Below, in pieces: positions 36,061-50,655 of a stretch of DNA of 64,000 nucleotides. Position numbers and translations under genes: made by a program. The notes beneath the pieces are model-generated. The model searched no databases, was not told where the DNA came from, and worked only from the letters and a program-made list of their open reading frames with translations. The first letter of the stretch is position 1; each line of letters opens with the position of its first letter. This DNA comes from Mycobacterium rhizamassiliense (GTDB taxonomy: Bacteria; Actinomycetota; Actinomycetes; Mycobacteriales; Mycobacteriaceae), in the NCBI RefSeq assembly GCF_900157375.1, contig NZ_LT721901.1:2029498-2093497 (forward strand), given 5' to 3'.

Positions 36061-36103
36061 CCCCCCGTCCTGTCCCGCCCAGCGGGTCCAGGCGGGGGGT
36101 TTT
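36061..36103 (+). terminator. Intrinsic terminator of cspA
   Basis: Outer stem CCCCCCG / CGGGGGG with a bulged T, continued by CCTG / CAGG, encloses an inner hairpin CCCGC-CCA-GCGGG; TTTT follows at 36100-36103. A strong rho-independent terminator. Confidence 0.88.
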
Positions 36104-36217
36104 CACACTCAATGGAATTGACGCTGACGCAACCTCAGTTCGCCCCTTGGCCGTTGAGCGCCGCCGCGCCGGACGCGGCGAAGGCGGGGATTGACGACCT
36201 GGCTTACTGTCGTTGAG

Positions 36218-36808
36218 GTGAGCCAGCTTTCCTTCTTCACAGCAGAATCGGTGCCGCCCGCGGTCGCCGATCTGTGTGGGGTGCTGGCTGCCTCGGGTCA
36301 GGTGGTGCGGGTGGGCGCATCGGATGCGCAGGGCGCCCGGCTCTCCGTCGTCGTGGAGCAGCTGTGGCGCGCCTCAGGGCTGGCCGACATGATCCGGGAA
36401 GCGGGTATGGTGCCCGAGATGAGTCGCACCGAGGAGGGCACGCCCCTGGTGCGCACGGCGGTCGAGCTCTCGCTGACGACGATCGCCAGGGAATGGACGC
36501 GCGGGGCGGTCAAGACGGTGCCGCCGCGCTGGCTGCCCGGGCCGCGCGAGCTGCGGGCGTGGACGCTCGCGGCCGGCGGCCCCGAGGGGGACCACTATCT
36601 GCTGGGCCTGGATCCGCACGCGCCCGACACCCACTCGCCGTTGGCGTCCGCGCTGATGCGCGTTGGGATTGCGCCCACCCTGATCGGGACCCGTGGCGGG
36701 CACCCGGCCCTGCGGATTACCGGCCGCCGAAGGCTATCGCGGCTGGTAGAGAACGTAGGGGAGCCTCCCGACGATGCGGACGCGTTGCCACTGTGGCCCC
36801 GGTTGTAG
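36218..36808 (+). CDS. Conserved protein of unknown function (Rv3647c family)
   Basis: A 196-residue soluble protein starting at GTG 36218 (VSQLSFFTAESVPPAV). The frame is open 9 codons upstream from 36191 but the homologue begins at VSQLSFF. Alpha/beta composition, a basic C-terminal segment (TGRRRLSRLVENVG) and no membrane segment or known catalytic motif. The linkage cspA, this gene, topA is kept in M. tuberculosis, which may point to nucleic-acid work, but that is only inference. Confidence 0.82.
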   Translation: MSQLSFFTAESVPPAVADLCGVLAASGQVVRVGASDAQGARLSVVVEQLWRASGLADMIREAGMVPEMSRTEEGTPLVRTAVELSLTTIAREWTRGAVKTVPPRWLPGPRELRAWTLAAGGPEGDHYLLGLDPHAPDTHSPLASALMRVGIAPTLIGTRGGHPALRITGRRRLSRLVENVGEPPDDADALPLWPRL

Positions 36809-36921
36809 GCCGGTACCCCGGATAGGTGAATACCTGCGTTTTCAGTGAGTCGGTTTGCGTAGGCCCGCCTAGGGGTGCGAAATTGTCAGGTGCCCGGACG
36901 GGAAGGAACGCCGGCGTATCT

Positions 36922-36939
36922 GAATTTCACCGGAATTTC
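36922..36939. repeat. Direct repeat GAATTTC upstream of topA
   Basis: GAATTTC occurs at 36922-36928 and 36933-36939, exactly 11 bases apart, about 75-90 bases upstream of the topA start. One helical turn spacing is typical of paired binding sites on the same DNA face. The surrounding 203-base region (36809-37011) must contain the topA promoter; no clear -10 was found. Confidence 0.45.
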
Positions 36940-37011
36940 GGATGTCCGCCTGTCATTCTTCCTGAGGGCGGTCTCGTGGGGGCCGGGATAAGAGATGGAG
37001 CGTAAGCGCAG

Positions 37012-39825
<2,814 letters not shown>

Positions 39826-39834
39826 CCGACCCGG

Positions 39835-41463
39835 CTAGTAGCCCGGGCCGATCGACTCGGAAGACGGTGCCTTCGCGGCGGCCTTGGTGACCCGTCCGTC
39901 GACCTGGCTCGCCAGCTTCAGCGGCCGGGCCAGCTGGGTGGGGGCCCGGCGGCCGCGCAGCTCGACCACCTCACCGACGTCCCAGCACAGCGCCTCGGCG
40001 TCCAGCGCGCCGCTGACCGCGATCGCCGAGGCGAGCACGTGCCCGGATTCCAGCTTGGCCAGCTCGGTGAGCCGGGCGGCCTCGTTGACCGGGTCGCCGA
40101 TCACGGTGTACTCGAAGCGGGCCTGCGCGCCGATGTGGCCCGCGATGGCCCGCCCGGACGACACCCCGATGCCGAACTCCGCCGACCCGATCACCGGGAG
40201 CAGTGCGTCGTGGAGTTCGCGGGCGGCCGCCAGCGCACCGCCGGAGGCGTCGGGATGTTCGATGGGCGCGCCGAAAATCGCCAGCGCCGCGTCACCCTGG
40301 AACTTGTTGACGAAGCCGCCGTGCTTGCCGACGGTGTCGACGACCACGCGGAAGAACTCGTTGAGCAGGTGAACCACCTCGGCGGGCGGCCGGGTGGCGG
40401 CCAGCTGCGTGGAGCCGACCAGGTCGACGAACAGCACCGCGACGTCGCGCTCCTGGCCACCCAGCTCGGTGCCGCGCTCCAGCGCCCGCCGGGCGACGTC
40501 CTCGCCGACGTAGCGACCGAACAGGTCGCGCAGCCGCTGCCGCTCGGACAGGTCGCGCACCATGTCGTTGAAGCCGGCCTGCAGCAGGCCGAGCTCGCTG
40601 GCGTCGTAGATCTGCATGTGCGCGTTGAAGTTACCCCGCTGCACCTCCGAGAGCGCCCAGCGCAGCTGCCGCAGCGGGTCGGCAATCGACATGGCCACCA
40701 GCAGCGTGCTGAAGAAACCGATGCCCAGCGCCGCCAGGGCCAGCAGCAGGATCGGGGTGAACAACCGCTCCGGGGTGGCATGCAGCAGCGACGCCTTGTC
40801 GGCCACCACCGCCAGCACGATCGCCAGCACCGGCACGGCGGTGGACAGCGTCCAGGTCAGCAGCTGGCGCAGGATGACGCCGGGCGCCTTGACGTTCTCG
40901 GGCACGCCGCTGCGCAGCGCGGCGACCGCGACGGGCCGCAGCACCCGCTCGGACTGCAGGTAGCCGATGATCGACGTCGCGGCGGCGCCCAGCGCGGTCG
41001 AGACCGCCACCACGGGCGCCGCGTACTTGGCCACCGTCCAGCTGGCCAGCACGAACACCACACCACCGATGCACCACTGCACGACGCTGCTCAGCGTTCG
41101 GTAGAAGGGCATCCGCAACGCCCGGCTGCGGGCCAGCTCGGTGGCGGCCGGGTCGGTCTCGCCCAACAGGTTGTCGCGGCGCTGCCAGCGGAATACCGGC
41201 ACCAGCAGCCGAAGGTTGATCACCCAGCCGGCGATCACCACGACGACCAGCGACACCGAGAAGACGGCCAAGTTGAGGGCGGGCAGGTCCTGCAGTTCGA
41301 CGCGGTCCTGGGGCGGCAGCCCGTAGCGCAGGAAACCCAACACGAACAGGGCGCCGATGATGTCGGCCTGCAGCATGCTCAGCGAGAACAGCGGCCACGG
41401 GGTGCGCACCACCCACCGGACGAACCCGTTGATTCGCCCGGGCAGTGCTGCCCCGTTAGCCAC
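39835..41463 (-). CDS. Membrane adenylate cyclase with HAMP domain (Rv3645 family)
   Basis: A 542-residue class III cyclase: six transmembrane helices (about 20-270), a HAMP linker (SIADPLRQLRWALSEVQRGN), then the catalytic domain. Metal-binding aspartates are in VLFVDLVGST and FQGDAALAIFG, and the transition-state Asn/Arg pair in DPVNEAARL. In M. tuberculosis Rv3645 is a main source of cAMP and links to fatty-acid and cholesterol use. Start GTG 41463 is chosen to match the homologue's length; an ATG at 41604 is in frame but would run nearly into holB. Its product would feed Crp and the acetyltransferase that controls Acs. Confidence 0.92.
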   Translation of the reverse strand: MANGAALPGRINGFVRWVVRTPWPLFSLSMLQADIIGALFVLGFLRYGLPPQDRVELQDLPALNLAVFSVSLVVVVIAGWVINLRLLVPVFRWQRRDNLLGETDPAATELARSRALRMPFYRTLSSVVQWCIGGVVFVLASWTVAKYAAPVVAVSTALGAAATSIIGYLQSERVLRPVAVAALRSGVPENVKAPGVILRQLLTWTLSTAVPVLAIVLAVVADKASLLHATPERLFTPILLLALAALGIGFFSTLLVAMSIADPLRQLRWALSEVQRGNFNAHMQIYDASELGLLQAGFNDMVRDLSERQRLRDLFGRYVGEDVARRALERGTELGGQERDVAVLFVDLVGSTQLAATRPPAEVVHLLNEFFRVVVDTVGKHGGFVNKFQGDAALAIFGAPIEHPDASGGALAAARELHDALLPVIGSAEFGIGVSSGRAIAGHIGAQARFEYTVIGDPVNEAARLTELAKLESGHVLASAIAVSGALDAEALCWDVGEVVELRGRRAPTQLARPLKLASQVDGRVTKAAAKAPSSESIGPGY

Positions 41464-41618
41464 CTGCCCACCGTATCGGTCGGGGGGGACTTGTCGGAAA
41501 CCTCTAATTTCGTCGGCAAGTCGCCAGCACCTGGCAAAACACCGGGAAAGGTCACGGAATTGTCGCGAAATGGTAGCCATCCGGTAGACGTCGGCCGCTG
41601 TCATTACTGTTGCCGTTG

Positions 41619-42827
41619 ATGTCCGGAGTGTTTACGCGGCTGGTAGGCCAGGAAGCGGTGGAAGCCGAGCTGCTCAGTGCGGCGCGGGCGGCCCGCCGTG
41701 ATCCTGTTCACAGCACCACCGAGCCCGGGACTATGACACATGCCTGGCTGATCACCGGACCGCCGGGTTCGGGGCGCTCGGTGGCCGCGTTGTGCTTTGC
41801 CGCAGCGCTGCAATGTATCTCGGATGGCGAGCCCGGCTGCGGGAGCTGCCGGGCGTGCTCGACGACGATGGCCGGCACCCACGCCGACGTGCGGCGGGTG
41901 ATCCCCGAAGGCCTGTCCATCGGCGTGGACGAGATGCGGTCCATCGTGCAGATCGCGTCGCGCCGGCCGACCACCGGGCACTGGCAGATCGTGGTGATCG
42001 AGGACGCCGACCGGCTGACCGAGGGCGCGGCCAACGCCCTGCTGAAGGTCGTCGAGGAGCCGCCGCCGTCGACGGTGTTTCTGTTGTGCGCGCCGTCGGT
42101 GGATCCCGAGGACATCGCCGTCACGCTGCGGTCCCGTTGCCGCCACGTCGCGTTGGTGACCCCGTCGACCGACGCGATCGCGCGGGTGCTGGTCGACCGC
42201 GACGGCCTGGCGTCCGACACGGCGCAGTGGGCGGCGTCGGTCAGCGGCGGGCACGTCGGCCGCGCGCGCCGGCTGGCTACCGACCCCGAGGCCCGGCAGC
42301 GTCGCGAGCGCGCCCTCGGGCTGGTCCGCGATGCCGCGACGCCGTCGCGGGCGTACGCCGCCGCCGAGGAGCTGGTGGCCGCCGCCGAGACCGAGGCGGT
42401 GGTGTTGACCGCTGACCGCGCCGAGGCCGAGACCGAAGAGCTGCGGACGGCCCTGGGGGCCGGCGGGACGGGCAAGGGCACCGCCGGGGCCATGCGCGGC
42501 GCCGCGGGCGCCATCAAGGACCTGGAGCGGCGGCAGAAGTCCCGCCAGACCCGGGCGTCCCGGGACGCGCTGGACCGGGCGCTGATCGACCTGGCGACCT
42601 ACTTCCGCGACGCGCTGCTGGTTTCATCCAGCGCCGGGGCAGTCGCGGCCAACCATCCGGACATGGCCCAGCCGGTGGCCGCCCTGGCCGCCCACGCCGC
42701 CCCGGCACGGCTGCTGCGCTGCATCGAGGCGGTGCTGGAGTGCCGCGAGGCGCTGGCCGTCAACGTCAAGCCGAAGTTCGCCGTCGACGCCATGGTCGCG
42801 ACTATCGGCCAGCAGCTGCGGGGCTGA
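41619..42827 (+). CDS. holB: DNA polymerase III delta-prime subunit
   Basis: A 402-residue clamp-loader subunit (Rv3644c family). AAA+ fold with a P-loop remnant GPPGSGRS (arginine in place of lysine, as in non-hydrolysing delta-prime), a zinc-binding cluster C-x8-C-x2-C-x2-C (DGEPGCGSCRACS), the DADRLTEGAANALLKVVEEPP box and SRC-type arginine-finger motif RSRCRH. ATG 41619 gives the homologue's N-terminus MSGVFTRLVGQ. A long insert around 270-310 (Gly/Ala-rich) is usual in mycobacteria. Confidence 0.92.
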   Translation: MSGVFTRLVGQEAVEAELLSAARAARRDPVHSTTEPGTMTHAWLITGPPGSGRSVAALCFAAALQCISDGEPGCGSCRACSTTMAGTHADVRRVIPEGLSIGVDEMRSIVQIASRRPTTGHWQIVVIEDADRLTEGAANALLKVVEEPPPSTVFLLCAPSVDPEDIAVTLRSRCRHVALVTPSTDAIARVLVDRDGLASDTAQWAASVSGGHVGRARRLATDPEARQRRERALGLVRDAATPSRAYAAAEELVAAAETEAVVLTADRAEAETEELRTALGAGGTGKGTAGAMRGAAGAIKDLERRQKSRQTRASRDALDRALIDLATYFRDALLVSSSAGAVAANHPDMAQPVAALAAHAAPARLLRCIEAVLECREALAVNVKPKFAVDAMVATIGQQLRG

Positions 42828-42829
42828 AG

Positions 42830-42859
42830 TTGGGTGCGCGCGCCCGCCTGCCGTAGACT
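42830..42859 (+). promoter_or_regulatory. Probable tRNA-Thr promoter
   Basis: TTGGGT (42830-42835) and TAGACT (42854-42859) with an 18-base spacer, 24 bases before the mature tRNA. Good SigA-like elements just after the holB stop. Confidence 0.55.
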
Positions 42860-42882
42860 CGTGCCGCCCGGCGTGAGGGTGT

Positions 42883-42958
42883 GCCGCCTTAGCTCAGTCG
42901 GTAGAGCGATTCACTCGTAATGAATAGGTCGGGGGTTCGATTCCCCCAGGCGGCTCCA
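42883..42958 (+). tRNA. tRNA-Thr (anticodon CGU), CCA encoded
   Basis: A 76-base cloverleaf: acceptor GCCGCCT/AGGCGGC, D arm GCTC-AGTCGGTA-GAGC, anticodon arm ATTCA-CTCGTAA-TGAAT with anticodon CGT, five-base variable loop AGGTC, T arm GGGGG-TTCGATT-CCCCC, discriminator T and genomic CCA. Reads ACG codons. Genes of this type are common integration points, and the next gene looks accessory. Confidence 0.97.
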
Positions 42959-42983
42959 CATCATCGGTTGTATTCTCACCGCG

Positions 42984-43744
42984 ATGACGAGCGTCAGCGT
43001 AATTTGCCCGACTTATCAGCGCGGTGCGCAACTGCGCCGAATGATCGGGTATTTCGAAGCCCAGACGTTCGCCGGCGAATTGCAATTGATGATCCTCGAC
43101 GACAGCCCCGAACCCGACGAATCCCTTGCGGCCGAGGAATATCGAAGCGCCGGAATTCACTACTTCCATCGCCCGGGCAACCGGATGTCGATCGGCGCCA
43201 AGCTCAATGCGCTGATGGAGTTGGCGTGCGGCGACGTCCTGATGCGGTTTGACGACGACGACTACTACGCGCCCGCCTACGTGGAGCGGATGCTGGCGCT
43301 GCTCGGCGACGACGATTACCTCACCCTGAGCGGATGGTTTCTCTACAGCCGGGTACACGGGAAATTCTGCTACTGGGAAACCGACGCGCTGTCGCCGGTG
43401 CATTTCGTGCTGTCGCCGCACGACAAGTTTTTGCCCGTGTCGACCGCGGGGATGGCGCAGGAGTCGGTGCTGCCGCATCTCAACGGCTATGGATTCGCCT
43501 CCGCGTGGCGGCGAGGCGTCGCCGAGGTCGTCCGCTTCCCGAACCAGGATCACGGCGAGGATGCGGAGTTCGTCGACGGCATCGTGAATGCGGGCTTTCG
43601 GACGCGCTATGCCGCCGACGTCGAGGGCCTGGCACTGCACCTCGTGCACCACGACAACATCTCCCGCGCGTTCCCGCAGTACGTGCTGCCGGAGTTCTTG
43701 CTAGCCAAGTACTTTCCCGGCTACGCGCCGCCGGAGGTGGACGC

Positions 43745-43748
<4 letters not shown>
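42984..43748 (+). CDS. Family 2 glycosyltransferase
   Basis: A 254-residue GT-A fold glycosyltransferase. The nucleotide-binding start SVSVICPTYQRG, the LDDSP motif and the metal-binding acidic cluster RFDDDDYY (about residues 89-96) are clear, with a second half ending in VHHDNISRAFP. There is no membrane segment. It begins 25 bases after tRNA-Thr, and its first 150 bases use more AT-rich codons than the neighbours, suggesting acquisition at the tRNA site. The homologue in M. tuberculosis at this location is not one I recall. Its TAG is shared tail to tail with the next gene. Confidence 0.88.
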
Positions 43749-46469
<2,721 letters not shown>

Positions 46470-46471
46470 CG

Positions 46472-46807
46472 CTACTCGGGCGCCTGCGCGCCGTCCAGGG
46501 CGACGGCACGGGCCAGTCGCGCGTAGCGCAGCTCCAGGTCCTTGAACCGCATGTAGGTGCTCAGCGTGGTGAAGCTGAACGCCATGATCAGCGCGTAGAG
46601 CATCAGGTCGGTGCCGCGCCGCACGCCGAACCAGTGCGCGACCACGGTGGTGTCGTCGGGCCGCAGCACCGCGTAGATGCCGGCCAGCACGAAAAGGACG
46701 TAGCCGACCTTGACCCAGGCCTTGGACCGTGAGCTTCTGCGCGAGCGCAGCAGGTAGACCAGCAGCGCGACGATCGAACCGATCAGCAGCACCTGGATCC
46801 AGTTCAC
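46472..46807 (-). CDS. DUF2304 membrane partner of PpgS (Rv3632 family)
   Basis: A 111-residue protein with three hydrophobic helices (about 4-20, 34-50, 67-85). GTG start lies directly after the ppgS stop with no gap. In M. tuberculosis Rv3632 tethers the soluble PpgS to the membrane and raises its activity; the arrangement is the same here. It ends 2 bases from the galE1 stop on the other strand. Confidence 0.88.
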   Translation of the reverse strand: MNWIQVLLIGSIVALLVYLLRSRRSSRSKAWVKVGYVLFVLAGIYAVLRPDDTTVVAHWFGVRRGTDLMLYALIMAFSFTTLSTYMRFKDLELRYARLARAVALDGAQAPE

Positions 46808-47503
46808 TTAGGACCTCCCTCGCAGGAACCCGTCGAAGATGATGTTGACCCCGTTGAGCAGGGGCTGGCCCTTCGACTTCGAGTATTCGGTGTAGAGCAC
46901 CTGGACCGGCTCTTCGGCTACCCGCCAATGGTTTTCGGCGATAAGCATGATGAATTCGTTGGCGTGACTCATGCCGCTCATGGTGATTTCCAGCCCGTCG
47001 GCCACCTTCTTGTTGAACACCCGCAGGCCGTTGTTGGTGTCGGTCAGGCCCAGCCGGCGACCGCGCCTGCTCAACCGCGCGGCGGTCTGCAGCACCAGCG
47101 CCTTGAGGAACGGCGGCCGGTCTCCGCCGGGATTGGCGAATCGGGTCCCGATGACGATGTCGACCTCGCCGGTGCGCACGCGCTCGACCATCGCGGCCAG
47201 GTCCGCGACGCGATGCTGCCCGTCGGCGTCGAACGTCGCGAAGATCTGCGCCCCGGGCTGCCGCCGCGCATACTCGACGCCGGTCTGGATCGCCGCGCCC
47301 TGGCCCAGGTTGATCGGATGGCGCACCAGGTGCGCACCGGCGCGGCGGGCGATCTCCCCGGTGCCGTCGGGGCTGCCGTCGTCCACGCACACGACGTTGC
47401 CGAAGACCGCGCGCACATCGGCGACGACCTCGCCGATGACCGCGGCTTCGTTGAAGGCCGGAATGACGATCCAGACGCCAGGCTGATCCGTTTCGATGCT
47501 CAC
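46808..47503 (-). CDS. ppgS: Polyprenyl-phospho-N-acetylgalactosaminyl synthase PpgS
   Basis: A 231-residue GT2 enzyme of the dolichyl-phosphate mannose synthase type (Rv3631 family). Motifs: VIPAFNEAAVIGEV, VDDGSPDGTG, and metal site TFDADGQH; C-terminal TEYSKSKGQPLLNG is typical. It makes polyprenyl-phosphate-N-acetylgalactosamine, the donor for galactosamine decoration of arabinogalactan. It has no transmembrane helix and depends on its DUF2304 partner. It lies 13 bases after the flippase-like gene in one minus-strand operon. Confidence 0.9.
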   Translation of the reverse strand: MSIETDQPGVWIVIPAFNEAAVIGEVVADVRAVFGNVVCVDDGSPDGTGEIARRAGAHLVRHPINLGQGAAIQTGVEYARRQPGAQIFATFDADGQHRVADLAAMVERVRTGEVDIVIGTRFANPGGDRPPFLKALVLQTAARLSRRGRRLGLTDTNNGLRVFNKKVADGLEITMSGMSHANEFIMLIAENHWRVAEEPVQVLYTEYSKSKGQPLLNGVNIIFDGFLRGRS

Positions 47504-47516
47504 AGGTTAGCCAGGT

Positions 47517-48815
47517 TCACCCGGCTGGGCGCCCGACGCGCGCCAACGCCAGCAAGTGCACACCGATGCCGACCAGCGGGCCGCACAGCAGGCCGACCAC
47601 CGTGCGGGTCTCCAGGGGCAGCGGCAGCATCAGCAACAGCCCCGACGCCGCCGTCGCCCCGACCCAGCCCAGCGAATAGGCGCGGTGCAGCGCGGCCGCG
47701 ACCGCGGCGGCCCCGGTCAGCGTCAGCATGGCGATCGACACCGCGGCGCCCGTCAGCCACGCCAGCAGTGTGGAGCTGGCGTCGTACTGCGCCCCGAAAG
47801 CAACGCGCAGCAGCCACGGGCCCACGAGCGCGGCGGCCACCACCCCGACCGCCCCGATCGCGAGGACGATCAGCGCGGGGTTGACCAGCGCCCGCAGTCG
47901 GTGGGTGCGCTCGTCGACGAAATGCGCGATCAGGTTGCCCTGCATCGCGGTCAGCGGGACCAGCAGCGGCGTGCGCGTCAGCATCACGGCCAGGATGATC
48001 ACGCCGCCCTGGGCGCCGAGTTCGTTCGAGGTCAGTTTCAGCAGCACCGGAAAGCCCATCACCAGGATCGCGCTGGCGCCGGCCGCCGTCATGGAATGGG
48101 CGGTGCCGCGCAGGAAGGTCGCGACGCTGCCCAGCGTAAGCACCCGGGCCGCGGCGCGCGCCGACGGCGAGGCCACCAGCAGGACGAACCAGGCCACCGC
48201 GCCGGCGACCGTCGCCCACAGGAAGCCGGCCAGGCCCCAGCCGATCACGAACGCGGCCACGGCGACCGCCAAGCGGATCACCACGTCGGTGACCATCAGC
48301 GCCGCGTAGTGGGTCCACCGGTCGGTGCCGGCCAGCGTGCCGAGCAGGGCGGAGTGCAGGCAGAAACCGGCCAGGCCGGCGGCCAGCAGCAGCACCGACA
48401 GCCAGCGCGCCTCGACGAAGACCCGCCCGCCCCACAGCGGGGAGCTGCCGACGATGACGGCGGCGGCGGCGACTCCGACCAGCGCCGCCACCCGGAGCGG
48501 ATGGGTGTGGGGCGTGCCGGGATCCGGCCGAACATCGGTGTACCGCGTGGCGCGGACCTCCCGGGTGGTCTCCTGCAGCAGGCCGTTGGCGGCGCCGCCC
48601 ACCAATCCGAACGCTCCCCAGAACACGCCGAACACGGAGAAGCCACTCGGCGCCAGGGCGCGCGCGGCCAGGTAGATCAGCACGTAGCCGCACACGGCGG
48701 TGACGGCGGTCGCGGCGCCGACCCGCGCCACGCTGGCCCGGGCGGCCGGCCCCTGCGGTGCTCCGGTGACGCCGGGAGCCCCGAGCGGAGACGCGGCACC
48801 GCCGACCTCGGTCAC
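47517..48815 (-). CDS. MOP-superfamily (Wzx/MurJ-like) membrane exporter (Rv3630 family)
   Basis: A 432-residue protein with about 12-14 transmembrane helices in the pattern of polysaccharide or lipid-linked sugar flippases. Starts GTG 48815. It is first of the operon flippase-like, ppgS, DUF2304. Flipping of the polyprenyl-phosphate amino sugar made by PpgS is a reasonable role from context, not shown. Confidence 0.8.
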   Translation of the reverse strand: MTEVGGAASPLGAPGVTGAPQGPAARASVARVGAATAVTAVCGYVLIYLAARALAPSGFSVFGVFWGAFGLVGGAANGLLQETTREVRATRYTDVRPDPGTPHTHPLRVAALVGVAAAAVIVGSSPLWGGRVFVEARWLSVLLLAAGLAGFCLHSALLGTLAGTDRWTHYAALMVTDVVIRLAVAVAAFVIGWGLAGFLWATVAGAVAWFVLLVASPSARAAARVLTLGSVATFLRGTAHSMTAAGASAILVMGFPVLLKLTSNELGAQGGVIILAVMLTRTPLLVPLTAMQGNLIAHFVDERTHRLRALVNPALIVLAIGAVGVVAAALVGPWLLRVAFGAQYDASSTLLAWLTGAAVSIAMLTLTGAAAVAAALHRAYSLGWVGATAASGLLLMLPLPLETRTVVGLLCGPLVGIGVHLLALARVGRPAG

Positions 48816-48941
48816 CGAAGCGGCGCTTTAGGTCGATCGACGCGATGTATTGCCACAATTTGAAAATAGTAAGTGCGCTCCTCGCCGGCTCTCGCGATGG
48901 TGATCGGCTTCGCTAGTGTGGGCGGCTGTCAGGAAGGATCC

Positions 48942-50018
48942 ATGGCAGCCCTACGCGTCTTCGGCTTCTCGCTTCTGGTGACCGCGCTGGCCCTGGTCGC
49001 CGGATATGCCCACGGCGGGCTCAACGCCCTGTTCTTGCTCGTCGCGCTGGCCGTCCTCGAGGTGTCGCTGTCGTTCGACAACGCCATCATCAACGCCGCG
49101 ATCCTGCGGCGGCTGAGCCGGTTCTGGCGGCAGATGTTCCTGACGATCGGAATTCTGATCGCGGTCTTCGGGATGCGACTGGCGTTTCCGCTGCTACTGG
49201 TCTGGGCGACCGCCGGCGTCGACCCCGTCCGCGCGTTCGACCTGGCGCTCAATCCGCCGCCGCACGGCGCACTGGAATTCCCCGACGGCTCACCCAGTTA
49301 CGAGAAGCTGCTGGTTTCGGCGCACCCGCAGATCGCGGCCTTCGGCGGGATCTTCCTGCTGATGCTTTTCCTGGATTTCCTCGTCCAGGATCGAGACATC
49401 AAGTGGCTCAAGTGGATTGAGATTCCCTTCGCGCGCATCGGCCGGCTCGGCCAGGTGTCGGTGGCGGTGGCCGTCGTCGCTCTGGTGCTCGTCGGCACGA
49501 CGTTGACGCACTCCGGCCAGGAGCGCGCGACCGTGCTGACGGCCGGGCTGCTGGGCTTGGTGACCTACCTCGTCGTCAACGGGCTGAGCCGGGCGTTCCG
49601 GCCGCCGGATCTCGAAGCGGCGGCGGGCGGCACGGTGGTGGCGGCAGGCAAGGCCGGCCTGACGCTGTTCATCTACCTCGAGGTGCTCGACGCCGCCTTC
49701 TCGTTCGACGGGGTCACCGGCGCCTTCGCGATCACGTCGGACCCGATCGTCATCGCGCTGGGCCTCGGCGTCGTGGGCTCGATGTTCGTCCGGTCGATCA
49801 CCATCTACCTCGTGGAGCAGGAGGCGCTGGATCGATACGTGTATCTCGAGCACGGCGCGCACTGGGCGATCGGCGCGCTGGCCGTGATCATGCTGCTGTC
49901 GATCGATCCGCACCTGGAGATCCCCGAGGCGCTCACCGCGTCGGTGGGGGTGGTCTTCATCGGCGCGGCGTTGACGTGGAGCGTGCTGCGCAACCGGCGG
50001 ATCGCCAAGACCGCTTGA
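48942..50018 (+). CDS. DUF475/TerC-like integral membrane protein (Rv3629c family)
   Basis: A 358-residue protein with about nine transmembrane helices. Two repeated acidic helices (VSLSFDNAIINAAIL and LDAAFSFDGVTGAFA) carry the conserved SFD residues of TerC/DUF475 proteins, which are thought to move or sense metal ions. AGGAAGG precedes ATG 48942. It faces ppa tail to tail, 16 bases apart. Function not established in mycobacteria. Confidence 0.85.
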   Translation: MAALRVFGFSLLVTALALVAGYAHGGLNALFLLVALAVLEVSLSFDNAIINAAILRRLSRFWRQMFLTIGILIAVFGMRLAFPLLLVWATAGVDPVRAFDLALNPPPHGALEFPDGSPSYEKLLVSAHPQIAAFGGIFLLMLFLDFLVQDRDIKWLKWIEIPFARIGRLGQVSVAVAVVALVLVGTTLTHSGQERATVLTAGLLGLVTYLVVNGLSRAFRPPDLEAAAGGTVVAAGKAGLTLFIYLEVLDAAFSFDGVTGAFAITSDPIVIALGLGVVGSMFVRSITIYLVEQEALDRYVYLEHGAHWAIGALAVIMLLSIDPHLEIPEALTASVGVVFIGAALTWSVLRNRRIAKTA

Positions 50019-50034
50019 GGTCACGCCAAAAGCG

Positions 50035-50523
50035 TTAGTGCCCTTCGGTTTTGAACCGCTCTATCGAGCGCTGGATCTCGGCCTCGGCCTCGGCGCGCCC
50101 GACCCAGTCGGCGGCCTTGACGAACTTGCCCGGCTCCAGGTCCTTGTAGTGCACGAAGAAGTGCTTGATGACGTCCAGTTCGTAGGCCGGAACGTCGCCG
50201 ATGTCCTGGATGTGGTCCCAGCGGTGGTCGCCGGCCGGCACACACAGCACCTTGTCGTCGCCGCCCTTCTCGTCGGTCATCCGGAACATGCCCACCGGGC
50301 GCGCTTCCACGATCACCCCGGGGAACACCGACTGCGGCAACAGCACCATCGCGTCCAGCGGGTCGCCGTCCTCGCCGAGGGTGTCCTCGATGAAGCCGTA
50401 GTCGGCCGGGTAGACCATCGACGTGTAGAGGTAGCGGTCCAGCTTCAACCGTCCGGTCTCGTGGTCGACCTCGTACTTGTTCCGCTGCCCTTTCGGGATC
50501 TCAATGACCACGTCGAATTGCAC
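50035..50523 (-). CDS. ppa: Inorganic pyrophosphatase (family I)
   Basis: Hydrolyses pyrophosphate to drive biosynthesis; cytoplasmic hexamer. The 162-residue product, the same length as the M. tuberculosis enzyme, has [14 protein letters not shown], the YPADYGFI stretch and the triple-Asp signature [12 protein letters not shown] 50523 is preceded by AAGGAG; the upstream open frame is non-coding leader. It diverges from dacB with 132 bases between. Confidence 0.95.
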   Translation of the reverse strand: MQFDVVIEIPKGQRNKYEVDHETGRLKLDRYLYTSMVYPADYGFIEDTLGEDGDPLDAMVLLPQSVFPGVIVEARPVGMFRMTDEKGGDDKVLCVPAGDHRWDHIQDIGDVPAYELDVIKHFFVHYKDLEPGKFVKAADWVGRAEAEAEIQRSIERFKTEGH

Positions 50524-50655
50524 TGTTTCGGCTCCTTCAAAAAAGAAACTGTCTCGGGGGGCCCGGGTAGACCAGTTGCGTTGCGCGTTCACCCTAGCCG
50601 AGAGGCCGATACGCCGGATCGTTCGGCAGAATGGGACGAAACAGTCAGGAGATTC

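Noticed and set aside
47500..48863. Open frames of about 430-450 codons in other frames across the flippase-like gene
   Set aside because: The frame with transmembrane-helix pattern and a fit to Rv3630 is the real one; the others are Arg/Gly-rich shadows.
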